Assembly: GCA_018781585.1 (NCBI GenBank)
Contig: JADMJT010000003.1
Span: 1 to 39,484, forward strand
Length of the DNA: 39,484 nt
Source: Burkholderiales bacterium
GTDB lineage: Bacteria; Pseudomonadota; Gammaproteobacteria; Burkholderiales; Thiobacteraceae
Direction of reading: 5' to 3'
Shown here: in pieces, positions 1 to 7,485 of the stretch
How the letters are laid out: every line of letters starts with the position of its first letter
Numbering within the stretch: position 1 is the stretch's first letter
The notes under the pieces: generated by a model
The model's database searches: none
The model's input: only the letters and a program-made list of their open reading frames with translations
What the model was told of the DNA's origin: nothing
Program-made: the position numbers and the translations under genes

Positions 1-908
1 GTCGCTTCAATCAGCTGATTTAAATCCACCGTTTCCAGCGGCTCGCTTTCCAGGCCGCGTGCGAAGGCCAGGAATTGGCCGATGATGGCATCCATGTCCT
101 CGATGTCTTGCACCATACCGCTTTGCGTGGCGGTATCGATTTTCCCTTGCAGCATTTCCACCGCCAGCCGCAAGCGGGTGAGGGGCGTGCGCAGATCGTG
201 CGAGACGCCGGCCAGCATGACCGTGCGCGCTTGATGCAGGCGCAGCAGATCGGTGTTCATTTGGTTGAAGCTGCGGGTGAGGGTGCGCAGTTCCGCCGGG
301 CCTTGTTCGGGAATCGGATCGGCTTGTTCGCCCAGGCCGATTTTTGTGGCGGCTTTGGCCAAGGCTTGCACCGGGCGATTGATGCGCGAGGCGATAAACC
401 ACGCGCCGATGAGCGCCAGCACCAGGCTCAGTGCACCCCACATGACCCACTGCAGCGGAATCATGCGCGCCACTTGTACGCGCGGCATGGCGACCCAGTA
501 TTCATCGTCCTCGATCTTGAAGCTGACCCACAGACCTGGCACTTCGCGTCGACCAAACGAGACTTGGGTGTCCTCACCCAAGCGCTGTTTGATGCGCTGC
601 TGCACCAGTTTAAAGAAAGGGCGCTGCGGCTGAAGGCCGGCCGATTCACCGGGGAAAGCGGGATAAATCCGGATGCCTTCTTGTTGATGCAGATCCATCA
701 AGAAAAAACGCCGCTTGGCGGGTTGCACTGCGATCAGCGCCGTGCGCGTCAACTGCACTACGCTGGAAGCTTGCTGGGCAATTTGCTGGGCGCGCGGCTC
801 GCGTTCGAGCCAGCGCACCATGGTGAACCAGGCAAGTTGGCTGATGATGATCAATAGCGCGAGCAGCATCACCGTGCGCCACAACAAGGTTTGCGGCCAA
901 AGTTTCAT
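1..908 (-). CDS. Sensor histidine kinase, EnvZ-like (truncated by left window edge; C-terminal part missing)
   Basis: Translating the minus strand from ATG at 908 gives MKLWPQTLLWRTVMLLALLIIISQLAWFTMVRWLEREPRAQQIAQQ... and near the edge VQDIEDMDAIIGQFLAFARGLESEPLETVDLNQLIEA, typical of EnvZ-type kinases. It lies downstream of an OmpR-type regulator. The ORF is open at the window edge and so is absent from the ORF track. Confidence 0.85.
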   Translation of the reverse strand, partial: MKLWPQTLLWRTVMLLALLIIISQLAWFTMVRWLEREPRAQQIAQQASSVVQLTRTALIAVQPAKRRFFLMDLHQQEGIRIYPAFPGESAGLQPQRPFFKLVQQRIKQRLGEDTQVSFGRREVPGLWVSFKIEDDEYWVAMPRVQVARMIPLQWVMWGALSLVLALIGAWFIASRINRPVQALAKAATKIGLGEQADPIPEQGPAELRTLTRSFNQMNTDLLRLHQARTVMLAGVSHDLRTPLTRLRLAVEMLQGKIDTATQSGMVQDIEDMDAIIGQFLAFARGLESEPLETVDLNQLIEA

Positions 909-926
909 CTTAGAAACGCCAGTTCA

Positions 927-1056
927 CGCCGCCAAGACGCCAAGTACGCCAAGCAACGCAAAGTCTCTTTGCGTTTTCTACAACCGCCCATTGGGTGATG
1001 TGCATGAATCCGCCAAAACCTTAGCGCGTCTTGGCGCTCTTGGCGTCTTGGCGGTT
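927..1056. repeat. Imperfect inverted repeat with CGCCAAG-type arms
   Basis: cgccgccaagacgccaagtacgccaag (927-953) is the near reverse complement of cttggcgctcttggcgtcttggcgg (1030-1054). Confidence 0.75.
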
Positions 1057-1094
1057 TACTGATCCTTACATTATTCATGGCATGCCACATTGGC

Positions 1095-1266
1095 CACAAA
1101 TCCCTCCTAGCCTCCCTTTGCTAAAGGGAGGAAGTTGTCCCAAGTAGTGTTCTGCGGGTGCCCCCCTTTGCACTGCGGAAGGGTCGCTGCGTAGCAGCGG
1201 GGAACCCACCGGCGTACTCCTTGCGGGTAAAAGGGGGGAAGGGGGGATTTGAAGTGCGTCATGATT
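1095..1266. repeat. Intergenic repeat family copy 1 (cacaaatccctcc...ctttgctaaagggagg...atttgaagtgcgtcatga), with nested module
   Basis: Shares head (aaatccctcc.gcctccctttgctaaagggagg), middle (ccaag.agtgt.ctg.ggg.gccc) and tail (gatttgaa.tg.gtcatga) with 2615-2728. Confidence 0.85.
1173..1228 (+). repeat. ~55-bp module (ctgcggaagggtcgctgcgtagcagcggggaacccaccggcgtactccttgcggg) nested in the larger repeat
   Basis: Near-identical in reverse complement to 14204-14260 inside mlaA (about 4 mismatches by eye); absent from the sister repeat at 2615-2728. Confidence 0.85.
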
Positions 1267-1298
1267 TATGAAAAGCACAGTAATAACCATTTTTGGGT

Positions 1299-2024
1299 TC
1301 ATGGCGCAGGTGTCCCATCAGGCACGAATACATAGCCGAAGCCCCACACGGTTTGGATGTAGCGCGGCTTGGCCGGGTCGTCTTCGATCAGCTTGCGCAG
1401 GCGAGAGATTTGCACGTCGATGCTGCGGTCGAATGCTTCGTGCTCGCGGCCGCGCGCCAGCGCCATCAGCTTGTCGCGCGATAAGGGTTGGCGTGCATGC
1501 GTGACAAGTGTCTTGAGTAGGGCGAATTCGCCCGTGGTGAGCGCGAGCGCGTTGCCTTGCTTGCTGAAGCCGCGCGTCGCCAGATCAAGCAGAAAGGGGC
1601 CGAAAGCCACGCTGCCTTGCTGCGCCTCCGGCGCGCCGGGCAGGTTGGGGGCTTGTCGGCGCAAGATAGCGTGGATGCGCGCCAGCAACTCGCGCGGGTT
1701 GAAAGGCTTGGGCAGGTAATCGTCCGCGCCCATTTCCAGGCCGACAATGCGATCGATTTCGTCGCCCTTGGCGGTAAGCATGATGATGGGAATGCGCTCG
1801 CCATTGCCGCGCAGCCGTCGGCAAATGCTCAAGCCATCTTCGCCCGGCAACATCAGATCGAGCACGATCAGATCATAGCGGTTGCGTGCGAGCTGCTTAT
1901 CCATCTCTGCGCCATCATTCACCAACTCCACGGCAAAGCCTTGCTCGGCCAAGTATTTGCCGAGCAGGTCACGCAGGCGGAGATCGTCGTCCACCACTAA
2001 TAAGCGATGTTGGGGGGAATTCAT
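1299..2024 (-). CDS. ompR: OmpR-family winged-helix response regulator
   Basis: MNSPQHRLLVVDDDLRLRDLLGKYLAEQGF...DLIVLDLMLPGEDGLSICRRLR...LTAKGDEIDRIVGLEMGADDYLPKPFNPRELLARI...IQTVWGFGYVFVPDG; start moved to the internal Met at 2024. Confidence 0.93.
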   Translation of the reverse strand: MNSPQHRLLVVDDDLRLRDLLGKYLAEQGFAVELVNDGAEMDKQLARNRYDLIVLDLMLPGEDGLSICRRLRGNGERIPIIMLTAKGDEIDRIVGLEMGADDYLPKPFNPRELLARIHAILRRQAPNLPGAPEAQQGSVAFGPFLLDLATRGFSKQGNALALTTGEFALLKTLVTHARQPLSRDKLMALARGREHEAFDRSIDVQISRLRKLIEDDPAKPRYIQTVWGFGYVFVPDGTPAP

Positions 2025-2213
2025 GGTGCTTATGCTAACGGGAGCTGGGCTGCGGGAGAAGCACAATGTGACGAGATGTTGCCTGGGCGTGGCTTTGTAA
2101 CAAATTTTTACAATTGCACCTTAGCCGGAAACAGTTTATTTACAGCTGGGGCCTACGATGCAGCCATCGAGAAAACATAACTCGATTTGACCAAACTTTT
2201 AAGGAGTGAATTC

Positions 2214-2567
2214 ATGAAAACGACGATTAGCTTATTGTTAGCATCCCTCGCCATTTTTGCCGGCCAAGCCTATGCCGAACAAGGCGCACGGCATCACCGT
2301 CCGCGCGACCCCGGTGTAAATCAGCGCCAACATAACCAGCAAGATCGGATCAAGCAAGGCGTGCGCTCCGGGCAACTGACCAAGGAAGAAACGAGAGATT
2401 TGCGCAGCGAACAAAAGGCGATTCGCCAGGAAGAGCGCGCTTACAAGTCCGACGGAAAATTGACCAAAGAAGAGCGTAAAGATCTGCATCAGGATATGAA
2501 TGCTCTTTCCAAGGACATCTACCAAGAGAAGCACGACGGGGATGTGCGCCCGAAAGCGGTTAAATAA
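2214..2567 (+). CDS. Small secreted charged protein, hypothetical
   Basis: MKTTISLLLASLAIFAGQAYA signal peptide followed by a charged Q/K/E-rich region (RIKQGVRSGQLTKEETRDLRSEQKAIRQEERAYKSDGKLTKEERKDL). Confidence 0.75.
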   Translation: MKTTISLLLASLAIFAGQAYAEQGARHHRPRDPGVNQRQHNQQDRIKQGVRSGQLTKEETRDLRSEQKAIRQEERAYKSDGKLTKEERKDLHQDMNALSKDIYQEKHDGDVRPKAVK

Positions 2568-2614
2568 GCTCATTTCATTGATCTTTGCTTAAATCGTGCG
2601 TACCAACTTGGTCC

Positions 2615-2728
2615 CGCAAATCCCTCCCTGCCTCCCTTTGCTAAAGGGAGGGGCCTGTTCCAAGCAGTGTCCTGAGGGCGCCCACCTTTAGCAAAGGGGG
2701 GTAGGAGGGATTTGAAATGTGTCATGAA
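2615..2728. repeat. Intergenic repeat family copy 2, without nested module
   Basis: Aligns by eye with 1095-1266 except for the internal segment at 1173-1228. Confidence 0.85.
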
Positions 2729-2758
2729 TTTTGAAATGTTCAATATTCGGAGAAGATC

Positions 2759-3250
2759 ATGAGCAAATATCTTGCGATGTTATTAGCGCTTGGCCTATCG
2801 GGTGTGGCGATCGGCGCCGAGCCGCCGGCCAAGGCTGAGCGTGGGGCTCAACCCTGCGTGGACAAGAAACAACATTTTCAAAAACTTGATCTGGATAAGA
2901 ATGGCGCAATCAGTCGCGAGGAGGCCAAGACCCATGCACGCATGGATAAAGGCTTTGAGGCCATGGACACGAATAAGGACGGCCAAGTAACGGAGGCCGA
3001 ATACCGTGACTATGCCAAAGCACGTATGGAGCGGCATCGCGAAAAGGCGAAGACGGAGATGAAAGCGCGCTGGGATAAGGCCGATGCGAACGGCGACGGC
3101 ATGCTAAGCCGCGAAGAGGCCAAAGGCTCGTCTTATGTCATGAAGCATTTTGATGCGATCGATGCCGATAAAAATGGCCAAGTCAGCGAACAGGAAATAG
3201 CCGACTACATGAAATCGCATCGGCCACGTGAAGGCGGAAATCGAGGTTAA
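2759..3250 (+). CDS. Secreted EF-hand domain protein
   Basis: Signal peptide and four EF-hand loops: DLDKNGAISREE, DTNKDGQVTEAE, DANGDGMLSREE, DADKNGQVSEQE. Confidence 0.9.
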   Translation: MSKYLAMLLALGLSGVAIGAEPPAKAERGAQPCVDKKQHFQKLDLDKNGAISREEAKTHARMDKGFEAMDTNKDGQVTEAEYRDYAKARMERHREKAKTEMKARWDKADANGDGMLSREEAKGSSYVMKHFDAIDADKNGQVSEQEIADYMKSHRPREGGNRG

Positions 3251-3392
3251 GCCACTCCGATGCGCGCCCCTTGTGGCGCGCAAGCAATTCGCAAATAATT
3301 AATGAAGCACGCTGATGCGAAACTCGTGCTGGGCGGCAAGTTTGCGATGTTGGATTTGTTGAAAGTTTAGTCTTGTCGGTGACGGGTGGCCC

Positions 3393-3453
3393 GTAGCGCC
3401 GGCATCCTTGCCGGCAGTTTGGCTCCATGTTGCCGGCAAGGATGCCGGCGCTA
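3393..3453. repeat. Inverted REP pair (BIME-like), upstream of tsaB
   Basis: gTAGCGCCGGCATCCTTGCCGGCA (3393-3416) ... TGCCGGCAAGGATGCCGGCGCTA (3431-3453); the same sequence flanks the RAYT at 4703-4763 and 5318-5378. Confidence 0.92.
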
Positions 3454-3502
3454 TCCGTTCGTGGCCCCAGTATCCTTCGTGGTAAGGCTTTATAATGTCG
3501 GG

Positions 3503-4183
3503 ATGCGACTCCTCGCGCTCGACACTTCTACCGAATATCTTTCCCTCGCGCTCTATCTCGACGGCGAAATCATTTGCCGTGAGACGCACGCGGGTATTCG
3601 TCATTCCGAACTGATTCTACCGATGCTGGAGGTGTTGTTGGTTGAGGCTGGAGTGAGCTTGACGAGCCTCGACGGCATTGCCTTTGGCCAGGGGCCGGGT
3701 ACTTTTACGGGCATTCGCATCGGCTGCGGCGTGGCCCAGGGCTTGGCTTTTGGTGCGGATTTGCCGGTGGTGGGGATTGCTACTTTGCTGGCGCTGGCCG
3801 AAAGTGTGGAACAAGATTGCGTCATTGCCTGTCTCGACGCGCGTATGGGCGAGGTGTATCACGCCGCTTACCGGCGCGAGGCGCCCACTGAAGGAGGCTG
3901 GCGCGAAATTCATGCGCCCGGTTTGTATGCGCCGCAAGCGACGCCGGTCGTTGAAGGTGACGATTGGGTCGGTGTCGGTAGTGGTTTTCGAGTGGGCGAA
4001 GGCGCGTTACGCCAACACTATGCGGGACAGGTGAAGCAGGTGTTCGATGATCGTTTCCCGCATGCGCGTGAGATCGCGCGCCTAGCGAGCCGACAATTGA
4101 GCTTGGGCCGTGGCGTACCCGCGTGGGAAACGGCGCCACTGTATATTCGTGACAAAGTCGCGCTGAAAACGAGCGAACGATGA
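3503..4183 (+). CDS. tsaB: tRNA threonylcarbamoyladenosine biosynthesis protein TsaB
   Basis: MRLLALDTSTEYLSLALYLDGE...FGQGPGTFTGIRIGCGVAQGLAFG; the upstream extension in the ORF track is just the REP region read through, so the start is set to 3503. Confidence 0.93.
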   Translation: MRLLALDTSTEYLSLALYLDGEIICRETHAGIRHSELILPMLEVLLVEAGVSLTSLDGIAFGQGPGTFTGIRIGCGVAQGLAFGADLPVVGIATLLALAESVEQDCVIACLDARMGEVYHAAYRREAPTEGGWREIHAPGLYAPQATPVVEGDDWVGVGSGFRVGEGALRQHYAGQVKQVFDDRFPHAREIARLASRQLSLGRGVPAWETAPLYIRDKVALKTSER

Positions 4184-4641
4184 GCGCAGTGCCCAGCCAA
4201 GCTTTTTCTTTCCGCCCCATGAACAAAGACGATGTGGATGCGGTGATGGCGCTCGAACGCGAGTTGTATTCCTTTCCCTGGACGCCGGGCAATTTTAGCG
4301 ATTCGCTCCATGCCGGTTATAGCTGTTGGGTGTATGAATTCGGCTCGCATCTGGTGGGGTATGCAGTAATGATGCTGGCAGCGGGTGAGGCGCATGTGCT
4401 CAACATCGCCATCGGTCTTGACTGGCAGCGCCAAGGGCTAGGGCGGCGCTTGATGCAGCATCTGATCAAAGTCGCGCGCGAATACCGGGCCGAGATGATG
4501 TTTCTGGAAGTGCGGCCTTCGAATCGCGCGGCGCAACGTTTATATGACGATCTCGGTTTTAACGAAATCGCCACACGCAAACATTACTATCCAGCGCATG
4601 ACGGGCGCGAAGATGCGATTCTGATGGGGATGGCGCTATGA
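4180..4641 (+). CDS. rimI: Ribosomal protein S18-alanine N-acetyltransferase RimI (GNAT)
   Basis: RPMNKDDVDAVMALERELYSFPWTPGNFSDSL...LNIAIGLDWQRQGLGRRLM...EVRPSNRAAQRLYDDLGF; ATGA overlap with tsaB. Confidence 0.93.
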   Translation: MSAVPSQAFSFRPMNKDDVDAVMALERELYSFPWTPGNFSDSLHAGYSCWVYEFGSHLVGYAVMMLAAGEAHVLNIAIGLDWQRQGLGRRLMQHLIKVAREYRAEMMFLEVRPSNRAAQRLYDDLGFNEIATRKHYYPAHDGREDAILMGMAL

Positions 4642-5978
4642 AGCATTTGTCGCAGGAATGGCTGGCGGAGTTGAACCTGGTTCCGTTATGGCGGCAGCGT
4701 ACTGCCGGCAAGGATGCCGGCGCTACAACTGCACCTGTCGTAGCGCCGGCACCCCTGCCGGCAACTCAAAATAACCACCTGCAAGGTGTCCACAATCGCG
4801 GTTATCTCCCCCACCTGAAAGCCGAAGGCGGCATCTATTTCGTTACCTTCCGGCTGGCGGATAGTTTGCCGCAAAGCGCGCTGGATGAGCTGGAACGCAG
4901 CGCGCCGGAAACCCGCTCGAAACAAATTGAAACTTATCTCGATGCCGGGCATGGCGAGTGTTGCTTGCGCAAGCCTGAGATTGCTCAAATAGTGATCCAG
5001 GCGCTCAAGCAGTTCGAAGGCGAACGCTACGTGCTGCATGATTGGGTGGTGATGCCGAACCATGTGCACTTGGTGATTGAGCCACGCGGCGCGCATGCCT
5101 TGAGCGATATTTTGCATAGCTTGAAATCCTACACTGCGACCGAGGCGAACCGGAGCTTGAGCCGCCACGGCGCTTTCTGGCAGCACGAGAGTTACGACCG
5201 CTTGATACGCGGCCAAGCGGAGTTTGATCGCTGCGTGCAATACGTTCGAGAAAATCCCGTGCGCGCCAATCTGGCTGTGGCGCCTGATCAATATACTTAT
5301 GGTAGTGCTGGGTTTGTTGCCGGCAAGGATGCCGGCGCTACGACAGGCGAAGTTGTAGCGCCGGCATCCTTGCCGGCATTAGCCCCTGACGAGATCGCCC
5401 AACTAGACTGGCCGCAACTCAAACATGCGGCCGCGACCTGCACTGCCTGCGCGCTACACGCGCAGCGCACCCAGGCCGTGTTCGGCGTCGGCGACGAGCA
5501 AGCGGATTGGCTGTTCGTGGGCGAGGCGCCGGGCGCAGAGGAGGATCTGCAAGGTGAACCGTTCGTGGGTCAAGCCGGGAAGCTGCTCGACAATATGCTG
5601 GCCAGCATCGAACTCAAGCGCGGCGAGAAGGTGTATATCGCCAACGTGGTGAAATGTCGCCCGCCCGGCAACCGCAACCCGGAACCTGCCGAGGCGCGTG
5701 CCTGCGCGCCTTATCTCGATCGTCAAATTGAATTGATGCGCCCGAAGCTGATCGTCGCCTTGGGCAAGGTTGCGGCGGTGCGCCTGCTGGGGCGTGATGC
5801 CAGCATCGCCAGCCTGCGCGGCCAGGTCTTGGACTATCGCGGCACGCCGCTGATCATTACTTATCATCCTGCCTATTTGCTGCGCAGCCTGACGGACAAG
5901 GCCCGTGCCTGGGAGGATTTGTGTTTTGCCCGGGAGACTTTTCAGGGCTTGACGAAGCAAGCCTCCGCCACCATTTAG
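4638..5978 (+). CDS. Chimeric ORF: family-4 uracil-DNA glycosylase with an in-frame REP-RAYT-REP insertion
   Basis: N-term MKHLSQEWLAELNLVPLWRQR and C-term ATCTACALHAQRTQAVFGVG...GEAPGAEEDLQGEPFVGQAGKLLDNML...YIANVVKCRPPGNRNP...ACAPYL...ITYHPAYLLR are family-4 UDG. The middle, HNRGYLPHLKAEGGIYFVTFRLADSLP...VVMPNHVHLVIEP...CVQYVRENPVRANL, is a RAYT/Y1 transposase. No stop codon throughout; ATGA overlap with rimI. Confidence 0.93.
   Translation: MKHLSQEWLAELNLVPLWRQRTAGKDAGATTAPVVAPAPLPATQNNHLQGVHNRGYLPHLKAEGGIYFVTFRLADSLPQSALDELERSAPETRSKQIETYLDAGHGECCLRKPEIAQIVIQALKQFEGERYVLHDWVVMPNHVHLVIEPRGAHALSDILHSLKSYTATEANRSLSRHGAFWQHESYDRLIRGQAEFDRCVQYVRENPVRANLAVAPDQYTYGSAGFVAGKDAGATTGEVVAPASLPALAPDEIAQLDWPQLKHAAATCTACALHAQRTQAVFGVGDEQADWLFVGEAPGAEEDLQGEPFVGQAGKLLDNMLASIELKRGEKVYIANVVKCRPPGNRNPEPAEARACAPYLDRQIELMRPKLIVALGKVAAVRLLGRDASIASLRGQVLDYRGTPLIITYHPAYLLRSLTDKARAWEDLCFARETFQGLTKQASATI
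4703..4763. repeat. Left REP pair flanking the RAYT
   Basis: TGCCGGCAAGGATGCCGGCGCTAC ... GTAGCGCCGGCACCCCTGCCGGCA; hairpin GCCGGCA-(TCCT/CCCC)-TGCCGGC with GTAG head. Confidence 0.93.
5318..5378. repeat. Right REP pair flanking the RAYT
   Basis: TGCCGGCAAGGATGCCGGCGCTAC ... GTAGCGCCGGCATCCTTGCCGGCA. Confidence 0.93.
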
Positions 5979-5998
5979 CTTTTATTCCCTTTTAACCC

Positions 5999-6616
5999 AT
6001 GGAGAAACCGATCATGCGCCAGCTTGCTATCATCGCTACCTTGCTGCTTACCACACTCTTGGGTGGCTGCGGCTACAACACCTTGCAGCAGAACGACGAA
6101 TCCATCAAAGCCGCTTGGGCCGAGGTGCTGAATCAGTATCAGCGCCGCGCCGACTTGGTGCCGAATCTGGTCAAAGTGGTAGAAGGCTACGCCGCGCATG
6201 AACGGAGCATTTTGGTGCAAGTCACCGAAGCGCGCGCGAAAGTGGGCACCATTCAAGCCACACCCGAACTCATTAACGATGAACAGGCGTTTGCTAAATT
6301 CCAGCAGGCCCAAGGCCAACTCACCAGCGCCTTATCGCGCTTGATCGCGGTGGTGGAGAATTATCCGCAACTCAAGGCGGATACCCAGTTTCTGGCTTTG
6401 CAGACGCAACTGGAAGGCACCGAGAACCGCATCACGGTCGCACGCAACCGCTACATCAAGTCGGTGGAAGGATACAACGTGACGGTGCGTTCGTTCCCGA
6501 GCAATCTCACGGCCATGCTGTTCGGCTTCAAGGTCAAACCCACTTTCGCGCCGGAAAATGAAAAGGAAATTTCTAAAGCGCCTAAGGTGGAATTTGGTAC
6601 CGCACCTGCGCGCTAA
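5999..6616 (+). CDS. LemA family lipoprotein
   Basis: Lipobox LLGGC; YNTLQQNDESIKAAWAEVLNQYQRRADLVPNLVKVVEGYAAHE typical of LemA. Start may be the Met at 6014. Confidence 0.92.
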   Translation: MEKPIMRQLAIIATLLLTTLLGGCGYNTLQQNDESIKAAWAEVLNQYQRRADLVPNLVKVVEGYAAHERSILVQVTEARAKVGTIQATPELINDEQAFAKFQQAQGQLTSALSRLIAVVENYPQLKADTQFLALQTQLEGTENRITVARNRYIKSVEGYNVTVRSFPSNLTAMLFGFKVKPTFAPENEKEISKAPKVEFGTAPAR

Positions 6617-6622
6617 GCCTGT

Positions 6623-7474
6623 ATGAATTTTCGGTCGCGTCTTGCGCGCTGGCTAAGCTTCTTCATATTGCCCCTTGCCTTGGGGGGCTTCCCTGCATTG
6701 TCTCAAGAAGAAGTGGCGATACCGCCGCGCGCGGCGCGCGTCACCGATCTCACTCAAACACTGAGCGCGCCGCAACAGCAAGCGCTGGAACAAAAGCTCG
6801 CCGCACTCGAAGCGCAAAAGGGCAGCCAGATCGCGGTACTGATCTTGCCCACCACCGCACCCGAGGAGATCGAACAATTTTCCATTCGTGTGGCCGAAGC
6901 CTGGAAGCTTGGGCGCAAAGGCATCGATGACGGGCTAATCCTGTTGGTGGCGAAAGACGATCGCACGCTGCGCATCGAGGTCGGTTATGGACTGGAGGGG
7001 GCCATACCGGATATCGCCGCGAAGCGCATTATCGAAGAGATCATTACGCCGCGCTTTCGCACCGGGGATTTTTATGATGGCATCGATCAAGGTGTGGATC
7101 GGTTAATCGGGTTGATCAACGGCGAAGCGCTTCCCCCACCCAAGCCCAGCAGATGGATAGGCGTGAATTCTTTTGAGAACCTATTTCCGCTGGCCTTGTT
7201 TTTGATCTTTGTTGTCGGCGGCATCCTGCGCGCGATCTTTGGGCGGCTGCTGGGCGCGAGCATCACGTCGGCCGTGGCCGGCATTGGCGCTTGGATGCTC
7301 ATCGGCAGCCTGATCGGTGCGCTGATTGCGGGTGCGCTGGCCTTTTTCTTTGTCTTATCCGGCATCAGCGGCATCGGACACGGCATCGGTCGTGGCGGTG
7401 GCGGTTTGGGGGGCGGCGGGTTCTCCGGCGGGGGCGGTGGTTTTGGCGGAGGCGGTGCTTCCGGGCGCTGGTAG
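6623..7474 (+). CDS. TPM domain (YgcG-like) membrane protein with Gly-rich C-terminus
   Basis: ARVTDLTQTLSAPQQQALEQKLAALEAQKGSQIAVLILPTT...DDGLILLVAKDDRTLRIEVGYGLEGAIPD...GGGFSGGGGGFGGGGASGRW. Confidence 0.92.
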   Translation: MNFRSRLARWLSFFILPLALGGFPALSQEEVAIPPRAARVTDLTQTLSAPQQQALEQKLAALEAQKGSQIAVLILPTTAPEEIEQFSIRVAEAWKLGRKGIDDGLILLVAKDDRTLRIEVGYGLEGAIPDIAAKRIIEEIITPRFRTGDFYDGIDQGVDRLIGLINGEALPPPKPSRWIGVNSFENLFPLALFLIFVVGGILRAIFGRLLGASITSAVAGIGAWMLIGSLIGALIAGALAFFFVLSGISGIGHGIGRGGGGLGGGGFSGGGGGFGGGGASGRW

Positions 7475-7485
7475 AGGAGTAAGCA

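Larger units (their letters stand above)
4703..5378 (+). mobile_element. REP-flanked RAYT (REP-associated tyrosine transposase) inserted in the UDG gene
   Basis: HUH motif HVH (codons at 5061-5069), candidate catalytic Tyr in QYVRENPVRANL (TAC at 5241-5243), and inverted REP pairs at both ends (4703-4763, 5318-5378). Confidence 0.9.

Noticed and set aside
4686-5291. 201-aa antisense ORF opposite the RAYT
   Set aside because: Sense strand has clear RAYT/UDG family motifs; the antisense translation shows no recognisable family and is a GC-rich by-product.
3393-5378. REP units could be mistaken for a degenerate CRISPR array
   Set aside because: Units are in inverted pairs, are short palindromes, have no regular spacers and no cas genes; they fit REP/BIME next to a RAYT.
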